From positions 1 through 64,000 of the forward strand of contig JAADGE010000051.1 in assembly GCA_013152535.1 (NCBI GenBank): DNA of 64,000 nt. Direction: 5' to 3'. The stretch is from Chlorobiota bacterium (GTDB taxonomy: Bacteria > Bacteroidota > Bacteroidia > Bacteroidales > JAADGE01). The position numbers and the translations under genes are program-made. Positions 18,375 through 27,861 of this stretch are shown here, piece after piece (within the stretch, counting starts at the first letter, position 1; every line of letters begins with the position of its first letter). The notes under the pieces are model-generated. The model saw only the letters and a list, made by a program, of their open reading frames with translations. It was not told the DNA's origin and did not search any database.

Positions 18375-20525
18375 ATGAAATACGAAGAGTTAAGAAATAA
18401 ACACAAATTATTAGCAGATAAAAGCTATACATTCACACCTCCTGATAAAGGTTATACTGATAAAACTTTGTATGTTAATGTCGGCACAAATGAAATTGAA
18501 GAAAAAGATGTGCCGACTGAAATGAAAGAAAAATTTGTAGGGGGAAAAGGATACGGATTAAGATATCTTTGGGATGCAATAACACCAAAAACCAAATGGA
18601 ATGATCCGGAAAATGAAATAATAATTGCAGGAGGTCCTCTTTGCGGTATTACCCAATATTCCGGTACAGGTAAATCGTTAGTAGTTACTTTATCACCACA
18701 AACTCAATCCGTTATGGACAGTAATGTGGGCGGTTATTTTGGTCCGTTTTTAAAGTTCAGCGGTTTTGATGCACTTGAACTGCAAGGAAAAGCTGATAAA
18801 GATGTCATAATTTTTATTGACGGTGTTAACCATAAAATATCAATTTGTGAAGCACCTGCCGAAGCCGGTAACAGTCATATTTTGGCACATCAATTAACAG
18901 AGATGTATGCCGATGATGAAAAAGACAGAAAAAACATATCTGTTGTATCTGCCGGTGATGCTGCCGATCACTCATTAATTGGAATGTTAAATTTCAGTTT
19001 TTTTGATGTAAAAAGAAAAGAAGTTCGATTGAAACAAGCCGGAAGAGGCGGCATCGGAACCGTATTCAGAGATAAAAAAATAAAAGCACTTGTTGTAAAA
19101 ATTCCGGGAGTCAAAGGAAATTTGAATAATGTTGTTGATTTAAAAATAATTCAAGAACGAGGCAAAAATTTCAATGCGGAGATGAAATTTGACGAAGAGC
19201 AAAATCAAATGAAATCAAAAGGTACGGCTCACCTTACCAATATTATGAATGATTATGATTTGTTGCCTGTTAATAATTTTAAATTCGGGTCTTCTGAAGA
19301 AGCTGTTAAAATCCATTCGGATATTTACAGATCATATTTTTCACAAGGAATGCCGGACGGATGTTGGATTGGTTGTAATATGTCCTGTGCCAAAGGTGTT
19401 GATAATTATACATTAAGAACCGGACCGTATGCCGGAGATAAAGTTCTTGTGGAAGGTCCCGAATATGAAACAGCATCCTCTCTCGGTTCTGTCATGGGAA
19501 TTTTTAATCCTGAATTTACAATTGAAACTAACTTCTATTGTGATACTTACGGTATTTGTACGATTACTTGGGGAACCACAATGGGCTTTGTAATGGAATG
19601 CTACGAAAACGGAATTTTAAATGAAGAACGTACAGGCGGTATTAAATTAAATTTCGGGAATGAAGAAGGTGCAATGAAATTATTACATCAAGTTGCAAAA
19701 GGCGAAGGTTTCGGAAAAATTGCAGGACAAGGAGTTCGTAAATTAAAAGAATATTTTGCAGCACAAGGTTGGGGCGATGCTCAATTTATGCAAGATATAG
19801 GAATGGAAAATAAAGGTTTGGAATATTCACAATATGTTTCAAAAGAATCTTTGGCACAACAAGGCGGATATGCTATGACCAACAAAGGACCGCAACACGA
19901 TGAAGCTTGGTTGATTTTTATGGATATGGTTAATAACCAAATTCCGACCTTTGAAGATAAAGCCGAAGCATTGCACTATTTCCCTATTTTCAGAACTTGG
20001 TTCGGATTACAGGGACTATGTAAATTGCCTTGGAACGACATTGAACCGCAAAATAATGCAGAAACCGACGAACCTGCAAAAGTACCCGAACATGTCGATA
20101 ATTATGTGAAAATATACACAGCTGTAACGGGTAAAAAATTCAGTAATAAAGAATTAATTCTTCAGTCGGAACGTGTATATAATTTCCAAAGAATTTTCAA
20201 CCTGAGAATGGGATTCGGAACCAGAAAACACGATGCTCAGCCATACAGAGCTGCCGGACCGGTAACAGTTGAAGAATACGAATCAAGACAAGAAAGATAC
20301 GACGGACAGTTAAAAGAACTTATCGGTGTTGACCCGACAGGAAAATCTACAACTGAAAAAGTCGCAATACTTCGTAAATATAAAGAAGAACAGTATGAAC
20401 AATTATTAGATGCTGTTTATGAAAGAAGAGGTTGGACTAACAACGGAGTTCCGAAAATTGACTATCTGAAAAAAATAGAAATGGATCTTCCGGAATTGAT
20501 TGAAACTGTTAAGGATTATCAGTAA
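18375..20525 (+). CDS. Aldehyde ferredoxin oxidoreductase family (tungsten/molybdenum pterin, Fe-S) protein
   Basis: GGKGYGLRYLWD...AGGPLCGITQYSGTGKSLVVTLSPQT...GRGGIGTVFRDKKIKALVV; cysteine cluster GCWIGCNMSCAKG and distal GLCKLPW. ORF-track start at 18333 overlaps the promoter-like box. Confidence 0.92.
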   Translation: MKYEELRNKHKLLADKSYTFTPPDKGYTDKTLYVNVGTNEIEEKDVPTEMKEKFVGGKGYGLRYLWDAITPKTKWNDPENEIIIAGGPLCGITQYSGTGKSLVVTLSPQTQSVMDSNVGGYFGPFLKFSGFDALELQGKADKDVIIFIDGVNHKISICEAPAEAGNSHILAHQLTEMYADDEKDRKNISVVSAGDAADHSLIGMLNFSFFDVKRKEVRLKQAGRGGIGTVFRDKKIKALVVKIPGVKGNLNNVVDLKIIQERGKNFNAEMKFDEEQNQMKSKGTAHLTNIMNDYDLLPVNNFKFGSSEEAVKIHSDIYRSYFSQGMPDGCWIGCNMSCAKGVDNYTLRTGPYAGDKVLVEGPEYETASSLGSVMGIFNPEFTIETNFYCDTYGICTITWGTTMGFVMECYENGILNEERTGGIKLNFGNEEGAMKLLHQVAKGEGFGKIAGQGVRKLKEYFAAQGWGDAQFMQDIGMENKGLEYSQYVSKESLAQQGGYAMTNKGPQHDEAWLIFMDMVNNQIPTFEDKAEALHYFPIFRTWFGLQGLCKLPWNDIEPQNNAETDEPAKVPEHVDNYVKIYTAVTGKKFSNKELILQSERVYNFQRIFNLRMGFGTRKHDAQPYRAAGPVTVEEYESRQERYDGQLKELIGVDPTGKSTTEKVAILRKYKEEQYEQLLDAVYERRGWTNNGVPKIDYLKKIEMDLPELIETVKDYQ

Positions 20526-20590
20526 ATATTACAAACTTATTCGTGCCATGCTGAGCGTGGCACGATTATTTAAAAGGATTATCAGTAAAT
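20511..20590. repeat. 17-bp exact direct repeat (AAGGATTATCAGTAAAT at 20511-20527 and 20574-20590) flanking a hairpin-bearing 46-bp segment
   Basis: Both copies read directly; hairpin CGTGCCA...TGGCACG at 20542-20564 between them. Confidence 0.85.
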
Positions 20591-20607
20591 TTTAACTAAT
20601 ATATTCT

Positions 20608-20635
20608 GAGGCTGTCTAAAAAGGCAGCTTCTTTT
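20608..20635 (+). terminator. Hairpin plus T-tract, likely terminator
   Basis: GAGGCTGTC-TAAAAA-GGCAGCTTC followed by TTTT (two G-U pairs). Confidence 0.5.
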
Positions 20636-20674
20636 AATTTTAAGTGTTCAATTATTTAGTTAATTTCGGCAAAT

Positions 20675-21889
20675 ATGAAATTTACAGAATTAAAACTTAA
20701 TGAGCAATTATTAGAAGCCATTTCTTATATGGGTTTTGAAACAGCCACTCCTGTGCAGGAAAAGGCCATTCCTGCAATTCTTGAAAACAGGGATATGATT
20801 GCCTGTGCACAAACCGGAACAGGAAAAACCGGAGCTTTTGTTTTGCCTATAATTAATAAACTAATCAACAAAAAAGATTCTTCAACAGATACCTTAATAA
20901 TTGTTCCTACGAGAGAATTAGCTATTCAAATTGATGAACAAATACTCGGGTTCTCTTATTTTGTATCGGTTACATCAATTGCTGTTTACGGCGGCGGAGA
21001 CGGTAAAGATTGGGATAAACAAAAAACGGCTTTACAAAACGGAGCAGATATCATTGTAGCAACACCGGGCAGATTATTGTCTTATTTAAAATTAGGATTT
21101 GTAAATTTGGATACGGTAAAACATTTGGTACTTGACGAAGCTGACAGGATGTTGGATATGGGTTTTATTGATGACTTAAAAGCAATTATTTCATTTTTGA
21201 AGAAAGACCATCAAACGCTGATGTTCAGTGCAACTATGCCGAAAAGCATTAATCAGTTGGTTAAAAGAATTTTACATAACCCCGTTGAAATTTCTTTATC
21301 TGTTTCAAAACCGGCAGAAGGCGTAAATCATAATGTCTGTTTATGCTATGACGAGCAAAAAGGAAAAATATTGAATTATATTATTTCTGAGCGAAAACAG
21401 TATGACAGTTTTTTAATTTTCACTTCTGCAAAAAGCAAAGTTTCTGAAATTGTAAGATTACTTAATAAATCCGGATTTCCTGCAAAAGGAATTTCTTCCG
21501 ATTTAAAGCAAGATAAACGAGAAGAAGTAGTAACCGGTTTTAAATCCAAAAGGATACGAATTTTGGTTGCAACTGATGTAATGAGCCGAGGTATTGATGT
21601 AAAAGAAATTAATATGGTAATTAATTATGATGTTCCGCATGATGCTGAAGATTATGTACATCGTGTCGGAAGAACTGCCAGAAATAATGCTGCCGGTGAA
21701 GCCTTAACATTTGTAAACCCAAGGGACATGCATAAGTTAAGAAAAACAGAGCAATTAATTCAAATAACAATTCCTGAAATTCAGTTGCCCGATGAATTCG
21801 GGAAAAGACCAAATCGGGAAAGCCGAAAATTAAAAACAAAAACTAAAAGACCTTATTACCGGAAAAAGAAAAATTATAATAAGAAATAA
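20675..21889 (+). CDS. DEAD-box ATP-dependent RNA helicase (RhlE-like)
   Basis: Q motif, AQTGTGKT, PTRELAIQ, DEADRMLDMGF, SAT, HRVGRTAR; basic C-terminal tail. Confidence 0.95.
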   Translation: MKFTELKLNEQLLEAISYMGFETATPVQEKAIPAILENRDMIACAQTGTGKTGAFVLPIINKLINKKDSSTDTLIIVPTRELAIQIDEQILGFSYFVSVTSIAVYGGGDGKDWDKQKTALQNGADIIVATPGRLLSYLKLGFVNLDTVKHLVLDEADRMLDMGFIDDLKAIISFLKKDHQTLMFSATMPKSINQLVKRILHNPVEISLSVSKPAEGVNHNVCLCYDEQKGKILNYIISERKQYDSFLIFTSAKSKVSEIVRLLNKSGFPAKGISSDLKQDKREEVVTGFKSKRIRILVATDVMSRGIDVKEINMVINYDVPHDAEDYVHRVGRTARNNAAGEALTFVNPRDMHKLRKTEQLIQITIPEIQLPDEFGKRPNRESRKLKTKTKRPYYRKKKNYNKK

Positions 21890-22008
21890 TAATCACTGTT
21901 AATTTGGGTAAGAGCTTTGCTCATTATTTTCTAAATTGCAGTTTCATAAGCAGGTTCGTAATACTTTTCGTATTTTCAGTTGTTCGGCGGTTATAAGTTT
22001 TTCTTATT

Positions 22009-22053
22009 AATAACAAGAAGATAATACGGATAAAGCATTATCTTCTTGTTATT
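22009..22053. terminator. Long perfect AT-rich inverted repeat between convergent genes
   Basis: AATAACAAGAAGATAAT-N11-ATTATCTTCTTGTTATT, 17-bp perfect arms. Confidence 0.75.
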
Positions 22054-22071
22054 ATATAAAAAGTAATTATC

Positions 22072-22530
22072 TTATTGATTTTTTCCTACAAAAGACAATA
22101 TTCCTACTGCACAAGTTTTGCGCCTGCCTTTTCCTTGTTTAAATCTAATGGAAACATAATAAACTCCTGAACGTTTGCATATAAAGTCAAACATATTTCT
22201 GCCGCTTTTTTCAGTAGAATTCCATGGTCTCATTTCGGGATGTTTACTGTCAAACAGAGTTAATTTTACATCGTTACTGTGACCGCTGGGAGAACAAAGA
22301 ATAAAACGATATCTCGTTCCTCTGTTTAACACAACAGGCCATTTGGTTCCGTTAATACTTCTTTCTGATCTTACAGCTCTCAGTTTTGTATTAAAATCGC
22401 GCAAATATATTGCATTTCCTCCTTTTCTGGCACACTGATAAACTCTTTGTTGTTTACATTGTGCTTGAGCCTCCCCGGATGCAAATATAAAAAAACTTGT
22501 TATGGCTATAAGAATGGCTATCTTCTTCAT
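22072..22530 (-). CDS. Secreted hypothetical protein
   Basis: Signal peptide followed by a 120-130 aa basic, Cys-containing domain. Overlaps the upstream ORF by 1 nt. Confidence 0.6.
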   Translation of the reverse strand: MKKIAILIAITSFFIFASGEAQAQCKQQRVYQCARKGGNAIYLRDFNTKLRAVRSERSINGTKWPVVLNRGTRYRFILCSPSGHSNDVKLTLFDSKHPEMRPWNSTEKSGRNMFDFICKRSGVYYVSIRFKQGKGRRKTCAVGILSFVGKNQ

Positions 22531-23429
22531 TATAATGAGATTAAATTGTTACGAATTTTAATAATTTTATTTTCTATTTTATTTAAATTTTCTTCTGTAT
22601 AGATAATTTCGGTATGTTCTCCCGGTTCAATTACCTGAATAGAATCCTGAGTATAAGAAATTTTATCCTCTCCTTCAACTACCTTAATTTCAACAGTATC
22701 ATATAATTTTAATAATTCTCTGAATTGATCATTCATTTTTTTAAACTTCGGTTTATTATCAAAGAATTCTAAAACACTTAAAAGTTCTTTTACTATATCT
22801 TTTTGTCCTGCAATTATTTCTTCTGTTGTTGTATCTCTTTTAAATTGGTTTACTTTACAAGCAAGATATTGACCTTCAGTCCAAACACCCGTAATCATTA
22901 ACGCACTTAAATTACTTCTTCTTGTTTTTCTTAAATGTTCATCCATATCGTGATAACTGGTAACGGATAAAAACATTAACGAATCCAGATTATTACTGTT
23001 GGTAGCTAAACGTTTTAATGTTTGAAATTCGAAAAATTGATCAACATCCAATGCGTCAGCTAATCGTTTAATTGATGTTAAATATTCAACAATAGCATTT
23101 TTTCTGTTATAAACATTTAAATAACCCAAATCGGCACTTAACATACCCAATCCCAATGCTTTCTCAAAATTTGAATCAAAATCATTTGCCACATCTGTAG
23201 GGACAAGGTGTTTTTTCGAATAAGGCACTTTCATATCTTCAATTGTTGCTGCCATTTCAATCGGAGACGGGAAACTTTCAATTAACCCGTTAATTTTTGC
23301 AGGGTCAATTTGAACAGCTCTTGAAGTATCCTGTGTATCAGGTCCGGTAATTGTTGCATCATCACCGCCTCCGCCGCAAGAAGCAAAAACAATTATAACA
23401 GATATTATAAATATAAGTTTTTTTATCAT
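22530..23429 (-). CDS. Hypothetical lipoprotein
   Basis: Lipobox VFASCGGGG; otherwise no recognised domain. Confidence 0.65.
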   Translation of the reverse strand: MIKKLIFIISVIIVFASCGGGGDDATITGPDTQDTSRAVQIDPAKINGLIESFPSPIEMAATIEDMKVPYSKKHLVPTDVANDFDSNFEKALGLGMLSADLGYLNVYNRKNAIVEYLTSIKRLADALDVDQFFEFQTLKRLATNSNNLDSLMFLSVTSYHDMDEHLRKTRRSNLSALMITGVWTEGQYLACKVNQFKRDTTTEEIIAGQKDIVKELLSVLEFFDNKPKFKKMNDQFRELLKLYDTVEIKVVEGEDKISYTQDSIQVIEPGEHTEIIYTEENLNKIENKIIKIRNNLISL

Positions 23430-23508
23430 AATAAAACAGTTAAGAAAAAACTATCAACAATCAAAGATATTAAAATTTTTATATTTCAAAAAATATTGTT
23501 TGAATATT

Positions 23509-26500
23509 TTATTTTTCAACCTTATCCTGTAAAGCTTTTTTCTTTTCTTTTCCTCCTTTTTTATTAAATTTAATATTACCGAAAAACTCAACAAATTTCC
23601 GTAAATGATCAAAATATAACGGAAAATATAATAATAACGACATTGCCCAAATTACGAATATATTAAACCAAAATGTTTCATATACGTGTCCTAAAAAATA
23701 TTTATGCGGAGCGTAAAAATGAGCTCTGAAACCTATGAAATTAGAATCATCAGGTTCTAAATATATAGGTTCTTCCTGTCTTACTAATTTTTCATTAAAT
23801 CGTAATATTTTATTCTTTTCATATATATTTCTGACAATATCATCAAGATGCTCGTTGTGATATTTATTTCTGAATTTGATATAATATCCCGGTTTTTTAC
23901 TGTCCTGATAAGTAATTAAATTTTCTTTTAATTCATTGGCACTTGAATATACAGCAAGATAAAAGTCTTTCCATTTTTCAAGATAATCCATAAGGTCATA
24001 ACCTTGTTTTTCAGGATCGTAAGTGCTTACGTTCAATGAATTTATTAATTTTTCAGGAATAAATAATGAATCTTTTATTGTCTTATCGTCAGCAGCTAAA
24101 GCATCAAAATTATTGTAAAAAACATCAAAGTTTATCTTTCTGCCGTTTTTTCCTTTTTTATAATTCCTGAGTTCATGTGTCAGCTCCAATATTTCTCTGT
24201 TTCCTTTCGGAAGTTCATGTTTCAGTAAAGCTAATTCGTATGCAACTACTTTATTAACTGAATCAACATTATTTTTTCCTTTATTTTCTTCTTTAACTAT
24301 TTCAATAGCTTCAATACTTTCGGAAAGTTTGGGAATAAATTTATCCTGACTGAAATTAGCCGTACTTTTAACTTGATCAAAAGGAAAATATTGTTTTTCA
24401 AATTTATTTTCTTTAAACTGATGCACCATTAGTGCCTCATATGCCCAGCGAGATGCCATAATATCAGCAATAACAGGTACTTTATCAACACTTCCGATTA
24501 CTCTGTTTAATTTATTGAAACTAAACATAGCTCCGCCTAATGCCATTTGAGGAATCATTAACAGAGGAATAAGAATATATATTGTAACGGCAGAATTAAA
24601 TGCAGATGAGATGTTTAATCCCATAAAATTTGCAAAAACAAATGTTGAAAATAAAACAATCCAATATGCAAAATACATACCTTGAATGCCGAGAACAGCA
24701 TTTCCGATAATTACGAATAAAAAGGCCTGAATTGCTGAAATTGAAATCAATATCACAATTTTTGCCGTTAAATATGAAGAACGGCTTAAATGTAAAAATT
24801 TTTCTCTTTTCAGTATTTTTCTGTCTCTGAAAATTTCTTCGGCACTTACGGTTAATCCTAAAAATAATGCTACTACAATGGACATAAATATATAAGGCGG
24901 TATATTTTCATTATCGAAGAAAATATATACCGAAGAGGTGGGATCTGCAATGTATCGAATTAAAAATGCCAAAATAAAGCCTAAAAGAGGTGCTTCAACA
25001 AGATTAAGTACAATGTACTGTGTATTACTGATTTTAGATAATAAATCTCTTGTTAAAAAGATTTTAAACTGATTAAACCAATTCGGAATACTTAAATTTG
25101 CCGGCGGCTCATCACTGACTTCTTCAACTTCGTCTTGGGGAACTTTTTCGTGATAATGTTTTTCCCATTCTTGAGGAGTTACTTTTCGTTGTTCGGTATA
25201 TTTCCCGAATTCATCAACTACTTCCGATTCTATAATGTCAAAAATTAATTCCGGTGTTACATTTCCGCAAATCTGACATTCTCCGATATCTGCATTAATC
25301 TGATTGTCAAGGACTTTGAAGTGAACAACAGCGTCAACCGGATTTCCGTACCAGACGAGATAACCGCCTTGATCCAAAATCAACATACGGTCAAACATTT
25401 TGTAAATATCTGATGATGGCTGATGAATGACTACAAAAATTAATTTACCTTTTTGTGTTAATTCACTCAAGAGTTCCATTACATTTTCCGAATCTCTTGA
25501 AGATAAGCCGGATGTAGGTTCGTCAACAAAAAGAATTGCGGGCTCTCGGATAAGTTCTAAAGCAATATTCAGACGTTTTCTTTGACCGCCGCTGATAGTT
25601 TTATTCATTGAATTCCCGACTTTCAAATCCTTTTTATCAAAAAGTCCGAGATCTTTTAATGTTTTTTCTACAAGTACTGTTATTTCTGCTTTGTTTTTAT
25701 TTTTAAAACAGAGTTTTGCATTATAGTATAAATTTTGAAATACGGTTAATTCTTCAATTAATAAATCGTCTTGAGGAATATATCCGATAACGCCTTCGAG
25801 TTCTCCTTTGTTGTGGTGCAGATTAATACCGTTAATTTTAACTTCGCCTGAAGAAGGTGTTGTAATTCCTGATAAAGTATTAACTAAAGTTGTTTTACCG
25901 GAACCGCTGGCACCCATTATACCGACTAATTTTCCGTGATCAACAGAGAAACTGACGTCTCTGACTCCGATATCACCGGTTTTAAATCTATATTGCAGGT
26001 TATTTACTACAAATGATAATTTGGAAATTTCCAAATCTCTCATAAATCTGGCTGCAACATCGCTGTAATGGATTGGTTTGCCTTTTGGTAATTTAATAAC
26101 ACTTCCGGGAGCAAATAAATATATCCGATTGTTATAAACCGTTGTACTGTTCAGAAAAACATCTTGTTTTCCGGTATATTTTAAGAAATATAAATCGGCA
26201 CTTTTTACTTGTAAAATTAAGACACTTCCGTGAAGACTCTCTGAAAGAATATGTTGAGAGTGACTGTGAGTATTATCTTTATCATTTATTATTAATACAG
26301 ATTCGGAATCTAACTCGCGATAATCATTCTGTATAACAAAGTTTTCAATTTCTTTTGATTCTTTTGCAGCAAGATTAAAAGCATCGGCAACAACGGAAAT
26401 AATTTCCATTCTTTGCTCAGAAAGGTTCTTTTCAACATTAACATTAACAAGCTCAAATAAACGAGCCAGAACAATTACTTTTTGTTTGTGGTTAAGTGTT

Positions 26501-26778
26501 TTATTAATTTTACGGCAAATTCCCATTACTCTGACGGAATCGACCATTTTAACTTGTCCTGAAGAAGTATCTGCTCTGCCTTCTTTTCTTTTTCGTTTTT
26601 TTTCTTCTTTTTCAGAATGTTTGATGAACAAATCCATATATTCATCAACCTGAGATTTGCTTAGTTGAGAAGATAAAAAAGTTCTTACGAATTTTTCTTC
26701 CTGTTGGACAACTCCTTCGTCCTGCTTTGCAATAATAGCAAATAATTGCATTAATGCTTTTAATATCTCTTCACTCAT
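23509..26778 (-). CDS. ABCG-like ABC transporter with N-terminal TerB-like and FHA-like regions and ABC-2 permease domain
   Basis: Walker A GASGSGKTT, signature TISGGQRKRLNIA, Walker B LFVDEPTSGLS; TM helices after residue ~600; N-terminal TerB-like helical region; CQICG insert. Confidence 0.85.
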   Translation of the reverse strand: MSEEILKALMQLFAIIAKQDEGVVQQEEKFVRTFLSSQLSKSQVDEYMDLFIKHSEKEEKKRKRKEGRADTSSGQVKMVDSVRVMGICRKINKTLNHKQKVIVLARLFELVNVNVEKNLSEQRMEIISVVADAFNLAAKESKEIENFVIQNDYRELDSESVLIINDKDNTHSHSQHILSESLHGSVLILQVKSADLYFLKYTGKQDVFLNSTTVYNNRIYLFAPGSVIKLPKGKPIHYSDVAARFMRDLEISKLSFVVNNLQYRFKTGDIGVRDVSFSVDHGKLVGIMGASGSGKTTLVNTLSGITTPSSGEVKINGINLHHNKGELEGVIGYIPQDDLLIEELTVFQNLYYNAKLCFKNKNKAEITVLVEKTLKDLGLFDKKDLKVGNSMNKTISGGQRKRLNIALELIREPAILFVDEPTSGLSSRDSENVMELLSELTQKGKLIFVVIHQPSSDIYKMFDRMLILDQGGYLVWYGNPVDAVVHFKVLDNQINADIGECQICGNVTPELIFDIIESEVVDEFGKYTEQRKVTPQEWEKHYHEKVPQDEVEEVSDEPPANLSIPNWFNQFKIFLTRDLLSKISNTQYIVLNLVEAPLLGFILAFLIRYIADPTSSVYIFFDNENIPPYIFMSIVVALFLGLTVSAEEIFRDRKILKREKFLHLSRSSYLTAKIVILISISAIQAFLFVIIGNAVLGIQGMYFAYWIVLFSTFVFANFMGLNISSAFNSAVTIYILIPLLMIPQMALGGAMFSFNKLNRVIGSVDKVPVIADIMASRWAYEALMVHQFKENKFEKQYFPFDQVKSTANFSQDKFIPKLSESIEAIEIVKEENKGKNNVDSVNKVVAYELALLKHELPKGNREILELTHELRNYKKGKNGRKINFDVFYNNFDALAADDKTIKDSLFIPEKLINSLNVSTYDPEKQGYDLMDYLEKWKDFYLAVYSSANELKENLITYQDSKKPGYYIKFRNKYHNEHLDDIVRNIYEKNKILRFNEKLVRQEEPIYLEPDDSNFIGFRAHFYAPHKYFLGHVYETFWFNIFVIWAMSLLLYFPLYFDHLRKFVEFFGNIKFNKKGGKEKKKALQDKVEK

Positions 26779-26874
26779 AGTATCAGGTTATAACGAAACT
26801 GAAAATCAGTTAAATATTTTTTAAGAACATAAAGCATAAATTAAGAAACATTTTTTTGAAATAAACTTAAAATA

Positions 26875-27264
26875 TCAGTCAATTGAATAACTTACTTGTT
26901 CAAAAGGTACTTCAACAATGTCTTCGTATTCTTCTCCGGCTTCTTCCATATCTTCATCATCATCGGGAAAATGCCATCTTACTAATACATCATTTCCCGC
27001 TTCATGCATATCTTCAAGTTTTAATAAAATATCCAATAACAGTTTTGAAGATGCCGTATTAAAGTATTCTAATTTGATGTTGAGGACAGTTTTTTCTAAG
27101 GGATTTTCAGAATATTCATCCAGCCATTCTAAAATAGGGTCATAAAATGCAACAACATCTTCCGGTAATGAACGCCCGGAAATTTCCATAAATGGGTTTT
27201 CAGGATTAGCATCAAATGTAACCTGAGGAGTATCGTCTGTACCTTCAATTTTAATTACTCGCAT
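26875..27264 (-). CDS. SiaC-family regulatory phosphoprotein (DUF1987)
   Basis: 129 aa: TPQVTFDANPENPFMEISGRSLPEDVVAFYDPILEWLDEY...LNIKLEYFNTASSKLLLDILLKLEDM. Confidence 0.88.
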   Translation of the reverse strand: MRVIKIEGTDDTPQVTFDANPENPFMEISGRSLPEDVVAFYDPILEWLDEYSENPLEKTVLNIKLEYFNTASSKLLLDILLKLEDMHEAGNDVLVRWHFPDDDEDMEEAGEEYEDIVEVPFEQVSYSID

Positions 27265-27272
27265 AATATCTT

Positions 27273-27851
27273 TTATTTTGTTCTGAATATAGTTGATGTT
27301 AATATAAAGTACGATTTTTTATCATTTAAATCTAAAAATGTATATATTAATTGTTCACCGGTTTTTCGTACCATATCAATAAATCCCAGTCCGGCACCGC
27401 CTTTTTGAGATAATTTTCCGAATTTAATTTTTTCTTTGTAAAGATCTTTCAGTATTTTTTTATTTCCTGAATTAATTTTTTCTATATGTTCTTTTAATGC
27501 AGGAATATTTTCATTAAATACTACATTTCCTGTTGTTATGTTGTATTCTTTGTCATTTTTTGTTACTAAAAAAATACCTTGTCCGTTTGTAATTGAATCA
27601 GGATTTATTCTTTCAGATGAATGTTTACTGATATTCTGTAAAGATTCAACCATTACATGAAAAACTCTTTTTTGCAAAGAATTTGATTCATTACTTAAAG
27701 CAATATGACTTTCGGCCAATGAACTGAATGCTTTTGTAATTTCATGTGTTATTTCCCCTTCATAGGCAAAAGTAACATCACTATTCTTCATGATGTTAAA
27801 AAAATCGAAAGCAAAATGTAAATTTTCATTAATATTTTGATTTTCTGTCAT
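27273..27851 (-). CDS. SiaB-family protein kinase (GHKL/DUF6272-like)
   Basis: VMVESLQNISKHS...GGAGLGFIDMVRKTGEQLIYTF; next to the SiaC homologue. Confidence 0.8.
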   Translation of the reverse strand: MTENQNINENLHFAFDFFNIMKNSDVTFAYEGEITHEITKAFSSLAESHIALSNESNSLQKRVFHVMVESLQNISKHSSERINPDSITNGQGIFLVTKNDKEYNITTGNVVFNENIPALKEHIEKINSGNKKILKDLYKEKIKFGKLSQKGGAGLGFIDMVRKTGEQLIYTFLDLNDKKSYFILTSTIFRTK

Positions 27852-27861
27852 ACAAAGATTT

